The notes beneath the pieces were generated by a model. That model was given only the letters and a program-made list of their open reading frames with translations. It did no database searches and was not told where the DNA came from. A DNA stretch of 64,000 bases from Bowmanella denitrificans (GTDB taxonomy: Bacteria > Pseudomonadota > Gammaproteobacteria > Enterobacterales > Alteromonadaceae). The first letter of the stretch is position 1, and each line of letters opens with the position of its first letter. The DNA is taken from NCBI RefSeq assembly GCF_039522935.1, contig NZ_BAAAEI010000010.1, forward strand, positions 62,001 through 126,000. The letters are read 5' to 3'. Below, piece by piece: positions 1-9,456 of this stretch. The translations under genes and the position numbers were made by a program.

Positions 1-689
1 TGGATATGGAGCTGCCAGCGGATATGTCTATTGCTGAAGCGGTAGAACAGTTGCGTCAGTTGGCCGAGCAAAGTTTACCGGACAGCATCGCGCTGGTGTT
101 TAAAGGCGAGGCCCTGACCTTTGAGGAAACCGCTTATGAAGTGCTGCTGACCTATGTGCTGGCCTTTATTATTGTGCTGCTGGTGCTGGCCGCACAGTTT
201 GAAAGTGTTAATAGTGCGGTAGTGGTAATGTTAACCGTACCTTTTGGCATTGCTGCGGCACTGCTGGCACTGTTTTTAACCGGTACCTCGATTAACATTT
301 ATTCGCAAATCGGCTTGGTGATGTTGATTGGTTTGCTGGCAAAAAATTCCATTTTGCTGGTGGAATTTGCCGATCAGCTCCGGGATAAAGGCCTGGGGGT
401 GCGCGAAGCAGTGGAGAAGGCCGCGGTTATTCGCCTGCGTCCTATTGCCATGACGCTGTTCTCTACTATATTGGGTGGCTTGCCGCTGATTTTATCTGTC
501 GGTGCAGGCGCCGAGGCACGTAATGCCATAGGCTGGGTGGTATTCGGCGGGCTTGGGCTGGCGGTGGTGTTTACCTTGTATCTAACCCCGGTGTTGTATC
601 TGGCTTTGGCTCGTTTTACTAAGCCCAGGGCCGATGAAAGTGAACGTCTGGAACGTGAACTGGACGCCGTGCAAGGGTTAGATCATTGA
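1..689 (+). CDS. RND efflux transporter permease, C-terminal part (partial)
   Basis: This is the 3' end of an inner-membrane RND (HAE1-type) efflux pump that uses the proton gradient to export drugs or similar compounds with a periplasmic adaptor and an outer-membrane channel. The reading frame is open to the left edge, so the true start lies outside. The visible part carries the last membrane helices, with the family stretch NSILLVEFA after a VMLIGLLAK segment, the RLRPIAMT loop, and a final helix ending in TPVLYLAL. A charged tail closes the protein. A strong terminator follows at once, so this is the last gene of its operon. The substrate cannot be told from this fragment. Confidence 0.9.
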   Translation, partial: DMELPADMSIAEAVEQLRQLAEQSLPDSIALVFKGEALTFEETAYEVLLTYVLAFIIVLLVLAAQFESVNSAVVVMLTVPFGIAAALLALFLTGTSINIYSQIGLVMLIGLLAKNSILLVEFADQLRDKGLGVREAVEKAAVIRLRPIAMTLFSTILGGLPLILSVGAGAEARNAIGWVVFGGLGLAVVFTLYLTPVLYLALARFTKPRADESERLERELDAVQGLDH

Positions 690-690
690 T

Positions 691-724
691 AAATGGGCTG
701 GGTTACTATCCGGCCCATTTTTGT
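691..724 (+). terminator. Rho-independent terminator after the RND gene
   Basis: An inverted repeat pairs 691-702 with 709-720 (AAATGGGC against GCCCATTT at its base, with one or two G-T pairs near the top) around a 6-base loop and is followed by a T run. It starts 1 base after the RND stop codon. Confidence 0.85.
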
Positions 725-889
725 CTTCACTATCATTCTCAGTGACTTAGGAGGAATTAAGCTACAATTTGTAGCGGTCGGTGAGAGATTTTAACTTGTT
801 GTATCACTGTACCCTATAGCCCAGACGTTCCGGTTGTTAGCATCTGTTTTGTTGTTGCTTGGGATTGGCGATAACAAAGAGTGGACAGC

Positions 890-3800
890 ATGAGTCATAA
901 CAACCCGGCAGGGGTAGGCACCAATGGCAAAAAAGCAGCCAGATTACCTATCTGGTTGCCTTTGTTACTGATTGTGTTGATGCTGCTTGGGTATGTCTAT
1001 TATGACCATCTTCGTGAACACGAGCAGGCAGTAAATCGCAACTATTTTAGTGAACTGGCCAGTATTTCCCTGCGATTCAGGCAGAAGCTGGAACAACTGG
1101 ATACGCTCACCAGTTGGGATACCAATAGTTTCAGCCAATCCAACCAAACCAGAATTAAAACTTTGTTTCCCTCTGCCAGACAAATACAACTGGCACAGTG
1201 CCAATTACAACCTGCATCCCCCGCCCCTGCACAAACACAGACCGAGTCATTAAGCCTGCCAGGGGTGTTAGCCTTGAAAGAGAATCGCATCATCTTCCCG
1301 GTGACTAACAGTGGAAGTACGGCATCCAATAGCGATGCCAAGGTATGCTGGCAGTTGGATTTGGCCGATTTGATGGACTCAGATAAGCGCAATTTCAGTC
1401 AGCTACTGCTGGTACATAAAGATAACAGCATTCTGGCGGATACCGGCACCAATCCGGTTTTATCTGTAGTGAATGTCGACGAATTCAGTAAGCAAATAGC
1501 CGTTGAACTGAATCGCGACTGGCTGCAACTTTTGAGCAATAGTGGCAAGAACAGCAACATCTCTATGGATGAAAAAGTATTGCTGCCGGGGTTCAGTCAT
1601 TACTTGGATATTCAGATAAACCCGGGTGCTTACCGTTTGTATTTTTATCCATTCAGGCTGGGGCAACAGCCGGTATTCCTACTGGGTGTCCTGCCCAGTG
1701 AAAAGCTTTCTTCTAACAGCAGTGAGCGCTGGACCTGGGGGCAGTGGTTGCTTGGTATGATTTCCCTGGTTTTTGCCTGGGTGATGCTGCGTTTGTTTCT
1801 ACTGTCGGTACATCAGACGGTGGATGAGTTGTTTTACCGTATTACGATGTACAGTACCTACTTGTTATTTATTGCAGTAGTGGCGCTGTCATTGGCCTAT
1901 GCTCAGATGCAACTGGAGAAAAGTGACAAGGCGTTGCGGGCATTTGAACTGGCTGAGCGAACTGCAAACAATCTGAATTCAGACTTACACCGCATTTTCA
2001 CTCAACTTAAGCCGCTACACAGCTTTTACAACCAGTTGATAACAGACCATTCACTAAACAAGGCTCTGACTCAGGAAGCGCTACATCAACAGCTTAAAAA
2101 GCATAGTCCATGGTTAGATATTGAAAACCAGCCGATGACCCTGACCTGCAATAGTGAACTGCAATCCAATCGTCAAGGGGCAATCTGGACGGTTTTCGAT
2201 GCCGCTCGTTTTGCCTTTACCGACACCAATATCAGTCAATGTGCAGATGAACAGCCACCGATGACGGCACACACAGAATTTGCATTTGAGCCGACCTTGA
2301 TTCAGGCCTCTCTGGTGGATGGTAGCGGTGTTCAGCGCGGGCCGAGGTTTTCCTATGTGGAGCAATATGGTTCCAGTAAGTTTTCCGACTTATCCAGACG
2401 TCAGTATTTTCAAACCGTGCGACAGGGGCTGGGCTGGCCAGTGGCAGATTATGCACCTGACTGGGGTGGGACACTGCAGTTTTATATTCAAAGACTGCGC
2501 AATATTGAAGACGGTACCCTGGGTACCACACTGGGCCTGGCGCTGCCAAAAGGGGGACAGTTTTTTGAGATTGTAGGGGATATATTTCTGCCGTCCCTGC
2601 AGATACCGGAAGATAACGCCAGGCACTACCAGGATTTTATCAGAATGGTTATCGACAGACGCAGTGGCGACGTGCTGTTTCATGACCAGTCTCGCTACAG
2701 CCTGACAGAAAAGTTGGACAGTGGTGATCTGGGGACAGAGGCACTGCGTTTTTCCTTGCAGGCTGAGCGAGATAGCAAAAGGTACAATGAGGAGGCTGAT
2801 ATTCGACCGCTCAGCGGGCACTATCACGGTTTTCCTGGGTGGTTTGTTCATGTGCAAAGCAAGATCAAACCCTGGTCCGTTGTTGTGTTTATCCCATCAG
2901 ATGCCCTGAATAATTATATGACCAATATGTTCTGGTTAAACTTCGTTCTGCTGCTGAGTTGTTGTGCCGTAAGCTACATTACCGTGGCTCTGGTGCGGCG
3001 CTTGGTCGATACCGGAAAAATAAAAACGGCCTTGCATATCCCTCTCGTAATTGACAGGCGCAAGCTGGTGCTATTTACCTCTGTGTTAACTGCGGCAATT
3101 TTAACCGGGTACTGGTGCGGCGCGGCGCTGGATTACTCAATGGCAAAGCGCCAATTTTTTGCTGTTTTTATGGCGCTGCTTTATGCCACATTAGGTTTGT
3201 TATGGGGAAGCTGGCATTTTTGGCGTATGAGCAGGGAAAACCGGCATATTCAGCTAAGGGTGAAACCAATACGGGTAGGCATAGGCTGGTTTAATCTGCT
3301 ATTGGTGTTCACCGCTGCCAGTGTTTTACTGACCTTTTATCTAAATCAACTTGCTCCTGCTAATGGCGGCGCGCTGAGTTGGTATTATCAGGAGCTAAGT
3401 AAATCGCGGCAAAACGCCACAGCGCAATGGCAACAGGAAATACGTAACCGCTACTTCTATCATTCACAGGTCAATACACAGAAAATGGGGCAAGCTTTGC
3501 CTGATGTCCCATTGCAAGACCGCGGAATTGTCAATGCGCGCAAACCCGAGGATATTATGTCCTTCGGTCATTTTACTCAGCTCACTGATATTCATGAATG
3601 GCTACAACGTTATGTCTTTGGTCGCCGCCCCAGTGGTGCTGATACAGATATCCAAAGAAATGCCAGTCCCTGGCCGAATATTTTGCTGGTCAGTGCAGGT
3701 ATGGTCTTACTGATAGTGTTGTGGGTAGGGTTGAACCGAGATGTGTTGTATGTTCGGCTATTTGGCAGTCTGAATCTGCTACGCCATCTTAACCGCCTGC

Positions 3801-4927
3801 ATCAGCAGGTTAAATCCTCCAAGTACCATAGTCCTGATCCCAAGTTGTGTATCTTCCTTCGTTCCGTATACCAAAAGGGCCAGAGCCTCGACAGGCATGT
3901 GCAGCAGTATCAGCAGCATAACCGTCAGGCAATTAGTCTGACAGACAAGTTACTGGCGTTGTGCCCGCTTTTTTCAAGAGATAATCTTGGCAGTTTTTGC
4001 GGTATCAGAATCGCCATTGAATGGTCACAAAACCGTTACCATCTGTGCCTGTATAATCTGGAACACGCATTGGAGGATTTAAAGGCCAGAGGCCAGTTAC
4101 TGGACTTGCTCAATCAACTCAAGGCGCTTAAGGAACAGGATAAGCTAGCCGGATTGGATCTTTATTGTGACTATCATTGTCTGCGTAAGGTAAATGCCAC
4201 CGCCAATTTACCTGGAGAAGGTAATAGGGAATTGATGCCAGCGCTGGAGTACATGGCCTGGGCTGATTGCTTAAAAGATTTCACGGTACAAAATGCCGAT
4301 CAGGATATTCTGCCTTTGGATGTGGACTTTATTGCCAAGGAGGTTCAGGCCATGCCGATGTTACATTTTGTCTATAAAGAATTGGTAAATATGCCTGAAC
4401 CTAAAGTACACAAGGTCTACCACGACCTGCGCTGGCTTACTCTCAAGGACGAGCAGAAAACGGCCGATGAATGGTCGGCAGTTCATCGCATTTTGCTCAA
4501 AGCTGAAGCCTTGTTCCGGTTTTGGTGGAGTGCCTGCAGCCCGGCTGAAAAGTTGGCCCTGTACTATTTGTCTTATGGTAAAAGAGTAAACCCCAACAAT
4601 GTGGTGGTGTTGGAGCAATTAGCGGCCAATGGTTTAATCATTGTTCGTCATGGTCGCATTCGTATCGCCAATCAGAGCTTTGCTTACTTTGTTCGTCATG
4701 CCGAATCGGTCGAAAACCTCAAAGCGATGATCCTGCAGGGTAATATCGGCCACTGGCACCAATATAGACTTCCTATCACCTTGATGGCGGTGGTGTTACT
4801 GGTGGCGCTGGGGATTTTCTCCGGTAACTCTTTGTATATGGTGATATCGTCGTTATTAGGCCTGCTGGGACTGGTGGGTAACTTGCTTGGAAGCGTAAAC
4901 TTTATTCGCAGTAATGTCGGGCAGTAG
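890..4927 (+). CDS. Large multi-pass membrane protein with Cache-like region, unknown function
   Basis: I do not recognise the family. The protein is 1345 residues from the ATG at 890, which has AAGAG upstream; an in-frame GTG at 881 would add three residues. One helix near residues 20-40 leads into a periplasmic region of about 240 residues. Two helices (about 280-345) come next, then a second external region (about 345-680) with a Cache-like stretch FSDLSRRQYFQTV typical of extracellular sensor domains. Several further helices lie between about 690 and 970. A soluble part of about 330 residues and two C-terminal helices end it. No kinase, GGDEF or methyl-accepting domain is visible, so if it senses a ligand the output is unknown. 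It stands alone, and its 3' end overlaps the convergent ArsR gene by 72 bases. Confidence 0.75.
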   Translation: MSHNNPAGVGTNGKKAARLPIWLPLLLIVLMLLGYVYYDHLREHEQAVNRNYFSELASISLRFRQKLEQLDTLTSWDTNSFSQSNQTRIKTLFPSARQIQLAQCQLQPASPAPAQTQTESLSLPGVLALKENRIIFPVTNSGSTASNSDAKVCWQLDLADLMDSDKRNFSQLLLVHKDNSILADTGTNPVLSVVNVDEFSKQIAVELNRDWLQLLSNSGKNSNISMDEKVLLPGFSHYLDIQINPGAYRLYFYPFRLGQQPVFLLGVLPSEKLSSNSSERWTWGQWLLGMISLVFAWVMLRLFLLSVHQTVDELFYRITMYSTYLLFIAVVALSLAYAQMQLEKSDKALRAFELAERTANNLNSDLHRIFTQLKPLHSFYNQLITDHSLNKALTQEALHQQLKKHSPWLDIENQPMTLTCNSELQSNRQGAIWTVFDAARFAFTDTNISQCADEQPPMTAHTEFAFEPTLIQASLVDGSGVQRGPRFSYVEQYGSSKFSDLSRRQYFQTVRQGLGWPVADYAPDWGGTLQFYIQRLRNIEDGTLGTTLGLALPKGGQFFEIVGDIFLPSLQIPEDNARHYQDFIRMVIDRRSGDVLFHDQSRYSLTEKLDSGDLGTEALRFSLQAERDSKRYNEEADIRPLSGHYHGFPGWFVHVQSKIKPWSVVVFIPSDALNNYMTNMFWLNFVLLLSCCAVSYITVALVRRLVDTGKIKTALHIPLVIDRRKLVLFTSVLTAAILTGYWCGAALDYSMAKRQFFAVFMALLYATLGLLWGSWHFWRMSRENRHIQLRVKPIRVGIGWFNLLLVFTAASVLLTFYLNQLAPANGGALSWYYQELSKSRQNATAQWQQEIRNRYFYHSQVNTQKMGQALPDVPLQDRGIVNARKPEDIMSFGHFTQLTDIHEWLQRYVFGRRPSGADTDIQRNASPWPNILLVSAGMVLLIVLWVGLNRDVLYVRLFGSLNLLRHLNRLHQQVKSSKYHSPDPKLCIFLRSVYQKGQSLDRHVQQYQQHNRQAISLTDKLLALCPLFSRDNLGSFCGIRIAIEWSQNRYHLCLYNLEHALEDLKARGQLLDLLNQLKALKEQDKLAGLDLYCDYHCLRKVNATANLPGEGNRELMPALEYMAWADCLKDFTVQNADQDILPLDVDFIAKEVQAMPMLHFVYKELVNMPEPKVHKVYHDLRWLTLKDEQKTADEWSAVHRILLKAEALFRFWWSACSPAEKLALYYLSYGKRVNPNNVVVLEQLAANGLIIVRHGRIRIANQSFAYFVRHAESVENLKAMILQGNIGHWHQYRLPITLMAVVLLVALGIFSGNSLYMVISSLLGLLGLVGNLLGSVNFIRSNVGQ

Positions 4928-5602
4928 ATAGCGCTTCAACAGTGCTTTTTCTCCCGATTGACTGAACTGCATCGCTCTTGAGTCCGGGATGCGTTTGGCC
5001 CAACCCCGATTCTGGATATCTTCCAGTATCCAATGACCAAGACTGCCAGCCAGATGGAACCTTCGTTCGCTCCAGTCCAGACAAGCCCGACATAAAGGCC
5101 GTTGGCTTTGCTCAAGGGTGAGGATGTCGCAACCCAGATAATTGAAGTGCAGCTTGCCTTGTTCGGTCAGGCGGGCCTGGCTGTCTTGTTCAACTAGCAG
5201 TCCTTGTTGCAACAACCCTTGATATAAACGAACCCCGAGCTCGCCTGCCAAATGGTCGTAACAAACTCTGGCCCTGCGTAGCATGGGATCCTGTGGCCCG
5301 GTTTGATGTGCAGACTGAGTCAAACTGCTGGTCAGGTTCAGCAAGTTTTCAATCAATCTAGCCACTTGTTCATTACGCAAACGAAAATATTTATGTCTTC
5401 CTTGTTTCACCATCAGTAGCAGCCCTGAATCAAGCAGTTTGGCCAGATGACTGCTGGCGGTTTGGCTGCTGATCTCCGCTTCCAGCGCCAGCTCTGTGGC
5501 GGTCAGTGCTTTTCCTGCCATTAACGCTATCAGCATGCTGGCACGCGCTGGCTCGCCAATCAAGGCGGCAACTTGGGGTAGGGAAGGGGGAGTGTCAGGC
5601 AT
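4856..5602 (-). CDS. ArsR-type winged-helix transcriptional regulator
   Basis: A 248-residue DNA-binding repressor-like protein. Residues about 10-90 form an ArsR winged helix: ARASMLIALMAGKALTATEL leads into a recognition helix around SSQTASSHLAKL and the wing GRHKYFRL. The C-terminal half matches a known ArsR subgroup, with a CYDHLAGELGV stretch and a second segment around CRACLDWSERR and HLAGSLG. The conserved cysteines there could act as a redox or ligand sensor, but that is inference. The ATG at 5602 was chosen because upstream sequence in frame does not look like ArsR. It is divergent from the NIPSNAP operon starting 72 bases away and probably controls it. Its 3' end overlaps the convergent large membrane protein gene. 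Confidence 0.85.
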   Translation of the reverse strand: MPDTPPSLPQVAALIGEPARASMLIALMAGKALTATELALEAEISSQTASSHLAKLLDSGLLLMVKQGRHKYFRLRNEQVARLIENLLNLTSSLTQSAHQTGPQDPMLRRARVCYDHLAGELGVRLYQGLLQQGLLVEQDSQARLTEQGKLHFNYLGCDILTLEQSQRPLCRACLDWSERRFHLAGSLGHWILEDIQNRGWAKRIPDSRAMQFSQSGEKALLKRYLLPDITANKVYASKQVTHQSQQA

Positions 5603-5674
5603 AGTTCGATGGCCATCGAAGCATAGTGAATCATAGCCAGCTAGACTGCCGCAAAACCTAACAGGAGACAAGTG

Positions 5675-6034
5675 ATGACCATTACCTGCTTTATTCGTTA
5701 CAGGCTGGATCCCGCCAAACTGGATTCGTTTCGCCTTTATGCCCAGAACTGGGCACAGATTATTCCTGCCTGTGGTGGCCAGTTAGTTGGTTACTTTCTG
5801 CCTTATGAAGGCTGCAATGTTGAAGGATTCGGCTTAATCAGCTTTGCCAGTCTGGCCGAGTATGAAGCATATCGCCAGCGATTGAAGCAAGATCCTGCGG
5901 CAAAACAGAATTTCAAGTTTGCACAACAGGAAGGTTTTATTCTTGCTGAGTATCGCACTTTCCTTGAAGCAGAAGCACAGAGTTATTTGTCATTGGTCTC
6001 AGCAGGACAAGCAAATGATTGCCGTCATCTTTGA
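5675..6034 (+). CDS. NIPSNAP family protein
   Basis: A small ferredoxin-fold (dimeric alpha-beta barrel) protein of 119 residues. The pattern ITCFIRYRLDP at the start, a central GYFLPYEG stretch and a FASLAEYEAYR helix match the NIPSNAP family, whose biochemical role in bacteria is mostly unknown. The ATG at 5675 has AGGAGA six bases upstream; a GTG at 5672 is possible. It is the first gene of a three-gene operon and overlaps the next gene by 20 bases. The divergent ArsR gene is the likely regulator. Confidence 0.8.
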   Translation: MTITCFIRYRLDPAKLDSFRLYAQNWAQIIPACGGQLVGYFLPYEGCNVEGFGLISFASLAEYEAYRQRLKQDPAAKQNFKFAQQEGFILAEYRTFLEAEAQSYLSLVSAGQANDCRHL

Positions 6035-6377
6035 GTTAACCCCGAACCAGGGCTGTATGGATGAATATCTGCAACTTGCCGAGCAGTTAAAGGTGGAGCT
6101 GTGCCAGATGGACGGCTTTATCTCGGTTGAACGCTTTGAGAGTTTGAGCGAGCCTGGCCGGTATTTGTCACTGTCGTTCTGGCGCGATGAAACCGCTATT
6201 CAGCACTGGCGTAATCTGCCAGCCCACCGGCAGGCGCAGGCCAAAGGCCGCTCGGGTTTGTTTAGTCACTATCGCCTGAGGGTTGCCAATATATTGCGTG
6301 ACTACGGTTTACAACAGCGCAGTGAGACACCTGCTGACAGCCAGCGACACCATGGAGCAGATGATGGCACTGCTTGA
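6015..6377 (+). CDS. Antibiotic biosynthesis monooxygenase-like (ABM) protein
   Basis: A 120-residue dimeric alpha-beta barrel protein of the ABM type. It opens with MIAVIFELTP, followed by the helix DEYLQLAEQLK, the strand pair GFISVERFES and the stretch YLSLSFWRDETAIQHWRN, which is the usual ABM signature order. Members include small haem-degrading and quinone-modifying oxygenases; the substrate here is not known. ATG 6015 has AGGA upstream and starts inside the NIPSNAP gene, which points to translational coupling. The last 10 or so residues overlap the next gene. Confidence 0.8.
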   Translation: MIAVIFELTPNQGCMDEYLQLAEQLKVELCQMDGFISVERFESLSEPGRYLSLSFWRDETAIQHWRNLPAHRQAQAKGRSGLFSHYRLRVANILRDYGLQQRSETPADSQRHHGADDGTA

Positions 6378-6981
6378 TTATTTACAAAGCCGATATTTGA
6401 GCGAACCACAGCTGCTTGCGCGGGGCAATTGCACACAGGAACAGTTGCGGTATTGGCAGGAACAGAGTATGGCTCCTAAGGCGTCTTATCGGGTGAAGAT
6501 ATCGCTGACGTGCCAATCTGTGCTAGCGGAACATCAGGAGCAGCATTATGTGCTCTACTATGCCAGGGCCACGCCAGTCTGGTTAAGACAGTTGGACCGG
6601 CTATCTGCGGGCCATCAAGCGTTTGACCTGTTCCATAAACAATATAAAAAGCGACTGAATATATTGAAAAAAATGCAACTCTGCCCCTCTGGTTGTGCAT
6701 TTAATGCTGAGCTTGATAAGCATATTAAAAAGGAATGGCTGCATTTTCTGAATGGCACCTACGGTCTGTGCACCCAAACCGGGCGTGTGGCAGAAATTGT
6801 CGATAAGGAAGCGGCCATCGCTGTGATTGACGAGCTTAGTTTGCTTCAGCACACAGATTATGCATCGACGCAGTTGCTAATGTCGGCAAAAGTGTTGCTG
6901 AATAAAGCCTGTGCGCCTTTTCCCGCGCATGAATATCCGGGCAGCTCGCGGGCCAGGTATTTATCGGATTTTGCAGAATAA
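6352..6981 (+). CDS. DUF6058 family protein
   Basis: About 209 residues. An N-terminal helix-rich part resembling a small DNA-binding or adaptor fold (YLSEPQLLARGNCTQEQLRYW) precedes the conserved core CPSGCAFNAELDKHI then EWLHFLNGTYGLCT, which is the DUF6058 hallmark. The family is linked to natural-product clusters by name only; no reaction is established. Starts at 6352, 6361 or 6364 are all possible; the last has GGAG at a good distance. It overlaps the ABM gene by 26 bases and ends the operon. Four cysteines in the core could bind a metal, which is inference. Confidence 0.7.
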   Translation: MEQMMALLDYLQSRYLSEPQLLARGNCTQEQLRYWQEQSMAPKASYRVKISLTCQSVLAEHQEQHYVLYYARATPVWLRQLDRLSAGHQAFDLFHKQYKKRLNILKKMQLCPSGCAFNAELDKHIKKEWLHFLNGTYGLCTQTGRVAEIVDKEAAIAVIDELSLLQHTDYASTQLLMSAKVLLNKACAPFPAHEYPGSSRARYLSDFAE

Positions 6982-7056
6982 AAAATAGATAACAATGAGT
7001 TCGGGACATGCCTGTTTAGGTACAATTTAGGCAAGCTTTGTTGTCATTAGCAGCAT

Positions 7057-7068
7057 GTGGACCAAGTA
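7057..7068. repeat. 12-base direct repeat, left copy
   Basis: GTGGACCAAGTA occurs here and again at 8269-8280, on either side of the Gfo/Idh/MocA gene. This copy also forms part of a hairpin (7054-7063 with 7069-7079) between two convergent genes, which may act as a weak terminator, although there is no T run. Confidence 0.5.
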
Positions 7069-7186
7069 GGTCCGCCATGTTGGAGTAGAATCCCTATTTT
7101 GTATTTATGTTATTTTGTCTGTTGCCCTTGTAAGCAGTGGCAGAAACATCCGCAATATGGGCACTAGGTTAACTTTTCTGTTGGCG

Positions 7187-8224
7187 TTACTTGTTATCAA
7201 CGCTGATGGTCCCGCCCACATCCTGGCTTTGTAATGCCAGTTCAATCAACCTAATGCCGATCAGTGCATCCTCTGTACTGACAGTAAAAGCACTGTGATT
7301 ATTGATGCAGTCGGCCAGATGATGATAGAGATGCTGATAACCACCGGTAAGCGTCGGGATCTGACTCGAGCCCGCGGAGCAATAAAGGGTTCCATATTGC
7401 TCTGGCGTCTCTGCTGCCCAGTTGACTTCAGTTGGCGTTATGCCGCGCCTTAGTCTGTCTTCCTGAGGATCCAAACCATATTTGATGTAGCTGCCTTTCG
7501 TTCCTAGTAATTTGAATCTTGGATTGGGGCCTGCCTGATATGGGTCAGCATGCAGTATTACTTCTTTATCTGCATAGTGAAGTTGCAAATGGAAATAATC
7601 CACTGCCTGAGCTTGGGGCCTCAGCTTTAATACTCTTGCCGTAACGGCCTGCGGCCTGCCAAACAGGGCTAACGCCTGATCAATTAAATGTGGACCTAAA
7701 TCATACAGGATGCCGCTGCCTGCCTCTTTGTTCTCGCGCCAGCGTTGCTGTGGCTCAGGTCGGAAGCGGTCAAAATGGGATTCAAAAAACTTGATCTGCC
7801 CCAGCGTGTTTTGCTCAATCAGGTGCCTGATGGTCAAAAAGTCGCCATCCCAACGCCGGTTGTGAAAGGGGGCCAGCAGTTTACGCTGGCGCTTGGCCAG
7901 CTCAATAAGTTGGCGACATTCTTCACTGGTTATTGTTACTGGTTTTTCTATTAATACATGCTTGCCCTGTTCCAGCGCCTGCTTTGCCAGAGAAAAATGC
8001 GCCTGATTGGGAGCTGTGATGACGACCAGCTCGGCTTGCGCTTGAGCGATTAGGGTTTCGGCGTCATTAAAGCACATAACGTCCGGATATTGCTGCCTAA
8101 CCGCTTCTGTCTGTGAAGAGCTGATAGCGCGTAAGCTAAATTGTGCTGACGCTTGAATAAAGGGCAAATGAAAAAACTTGGCTGATAAACCAAAGCCGAT
8201 AACAGCAGTTTTAATCGATTGCAT
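7187..8224 (-). CDS. Gfo/Idh/MocA family NAD(P)-dependent oxidoreductase
   Basis: A 345-residue cytosolic dehydrogenase. The N-terminal Rossmann fold has KTAVIGFGLSAKFFH, and the EKPVT motif follows near residue 95. The C-terminal alpha-beta domain contains GSGILYDLGPHLIDQAL, which supplies the family's catalytic and substrate-binding residues. It most resembles the YdgJ/IolW branch (scyllo-inositol or related sugar dehydrogenases), but the substrate is not certain. The ATG at 8224 is preferred over an in-frame TTG at 8239. It stands alone on the minus strand and is flanked by a 12-base direct repeat. Confidence 0.85.
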   Translation of the reverse strand: MQSIKTAVIGFGLSAKFFHLPFIQASAQFSLRAISSSQTEAVRQQYPDVMCFNDAETLIAQAQAELVVITAPNQAHFSLAKQALEQGKHVLIEKPVTITSEECRQLIELAKRQRKLLAPFHNRRWDGDFLTIRHLIEQNTLGQIKFFESHFDRFRPEPQQRWRENKEAGSGILYDLGPHLIDQALALFGRPQAVTARVLKLRPQAQAVDYFHLQLHYADKEVILHADPYQAGPNPRFKLLGTKGSYIKYGLDPQEDRLRRGITPTEVNWAAETPEQYGTLYCSAGSSQIPTLTGGYQHLYHHLADCINNHSAFTVSTEDALIGIRLIELALQSQDVGGTISVDNK

Positions 8225-8268
8225 AGAAAAGGCTGGCAATGGGATTTAGGGCAATTATCCACGCTTGA

Positions 8269-8280
8269 GTGGACCAAGTA
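8269..8280. repeat. 12-base direct repeat, right copy
   Basis: Second copy of GTGGACCAAGTA, located 44 bases upstream of the oxidoreductase start codon. Similarity does not extend past the 12 bases on either side. Confidence 0.5.
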
Positions 8281-8415
8281 AAAGGCCGTGACACAGAGTG
8301 ATGCTATACATCTGCTGCGTTTACTATGTTTTTGGCCGGGGCTTGAGGTATTTTCATGGCATCCTGATTACAGTAGACTCCTTGCCCTGCAATTGGCTGT
8401 TAAGGGGCCGGGTAA

Positions 8416-9411
8416 ATGGACGATGCAGTAAATATGATTAATGGGCAGCCACCTAAGAGATTTTCTTTTTGGCAGGCCCTGGTGACCCGTTGGGGCTGGT
8501 TAAGCCCCAGTCAGAAACTGTATGTGTTGGCATTGGTTATTTTACCTTTTCACCAGGGCTGGATGGTGGCATTGCCTACCGCTCTGGCGCTGGCTATGGA
8601 GTTTTGGCCCAGGTTTACAACGTGGTGGGAATCACTGGCCGGAAGGGCGTTGATTTTGCTTTTTTATGCTGCCATTGCCAATTTCGCGGTGGCGGGCGCG
8701 GCCGGACTGGTTAATGATGTCACAGGTGTTGCCGCACACAATCTCAGCTACACACATAATTTTGCTATTTTACTATTGTTTCCCACCTGGGCTATCAGCA
8801 TCAGTTTAATCCTGTTACTGCTGTTTCAAATGCTGTTGCCTTTGTATCTTATTGCCATACTGTTGCTGAAACCCTTTGGTGAAAAAGGCATGCGTCTGCT
8901 GAGCCGTTGTCGTTACCCCATTTCCACTACCTTGGTCCGTATATTGTTGTCTACTATGGTGTTGGTCAATCTGATGGACGCAGTTCAGCACTCCAGCCAC
9001 TTTGCTGAAGGGCAGCAAATTACCTCCACTATTATGCAAAAACTGACAGGTAAAGGGACGGAGTCGGCTCCAAAGGCCAACCAGGCATTGCTTCCGTCAG
9101 AGTCAACTTCTTCCTTATCTGCGAAATCGAGGACAGGGCAGAGCAGTTTTGGTCTGCACATTGATAATGGTGGTAACCTGTTGTCCTGTAGTCTGGCCAA
9201 GTGTGATTACCGGAATTTCACTCGGGTCGCGGTGGCGAATTTTGTGTATTTTTTTGAATCAGATGAATACTCACGTTGCCAGCTTGATAAGGGCAGTAAA
9301 GTCGTGGAATTAAATGACTATGAAATCTTACAAATCACTCAACAAGATGACGCTGCTCTGGGTTATACCTTTGAGGTGAAAAAATGTATCTCAGCGGCCT
9401 TTGGCCATTAA
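8416..9411 (+). CDS. Unknown inner-membrane protein
   Basis: A 331-residue protein I do not recognise. Residues about 35-190 hold roughly five hydrophobic segments (LYVLALVILPF, ALILLFYAAIANF, FAILLLFPTWAISISLILLLL and others). The C-terminal 120 residues are soluble and contain a Ser/Lys-rich linker and three to four cysteines (LLSCSLAKCDY, RCQLDKG, KKCISAA), which suggests a periplasmic domain with disulfides. No SignalP-type start is seen, so the first helix is likely the anchor. It is not clearly in an operon. Confidence 0.65.
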   Translation: MDDAVNMINGQPPKRFSFWQALVTRWGWLSPSQKLYVLALVILPFHQGWMVALPTALALAMEFWPRFTTWWESLAGRALILLFYAAIANFAVAGAAGLVNDVTGVAAHNLSYTHNFAILLLFPTWAISISLILLLLFQMLLPLYLIAILLLKPFGEKGMRLLSRCRYPISTTLVRILLSTMVLVNLMDAVQHSSHFAEGQQITSTIMQKLTGKGTESAPKANQALLPSESTSSLSAKSRTGQSSFGLHIDNGGNLLSCSLAKCDYRNFTRVAVANFVYFFESDEYSRCQLDKGSKVVELNDYEILQITQQDDAALGYTFEVKKCISAAFGH

Positions 9412-9456
9412 TACAGTCCTTTGATAATGCGTTCTCTGACGTTTTACTGCACCAAG

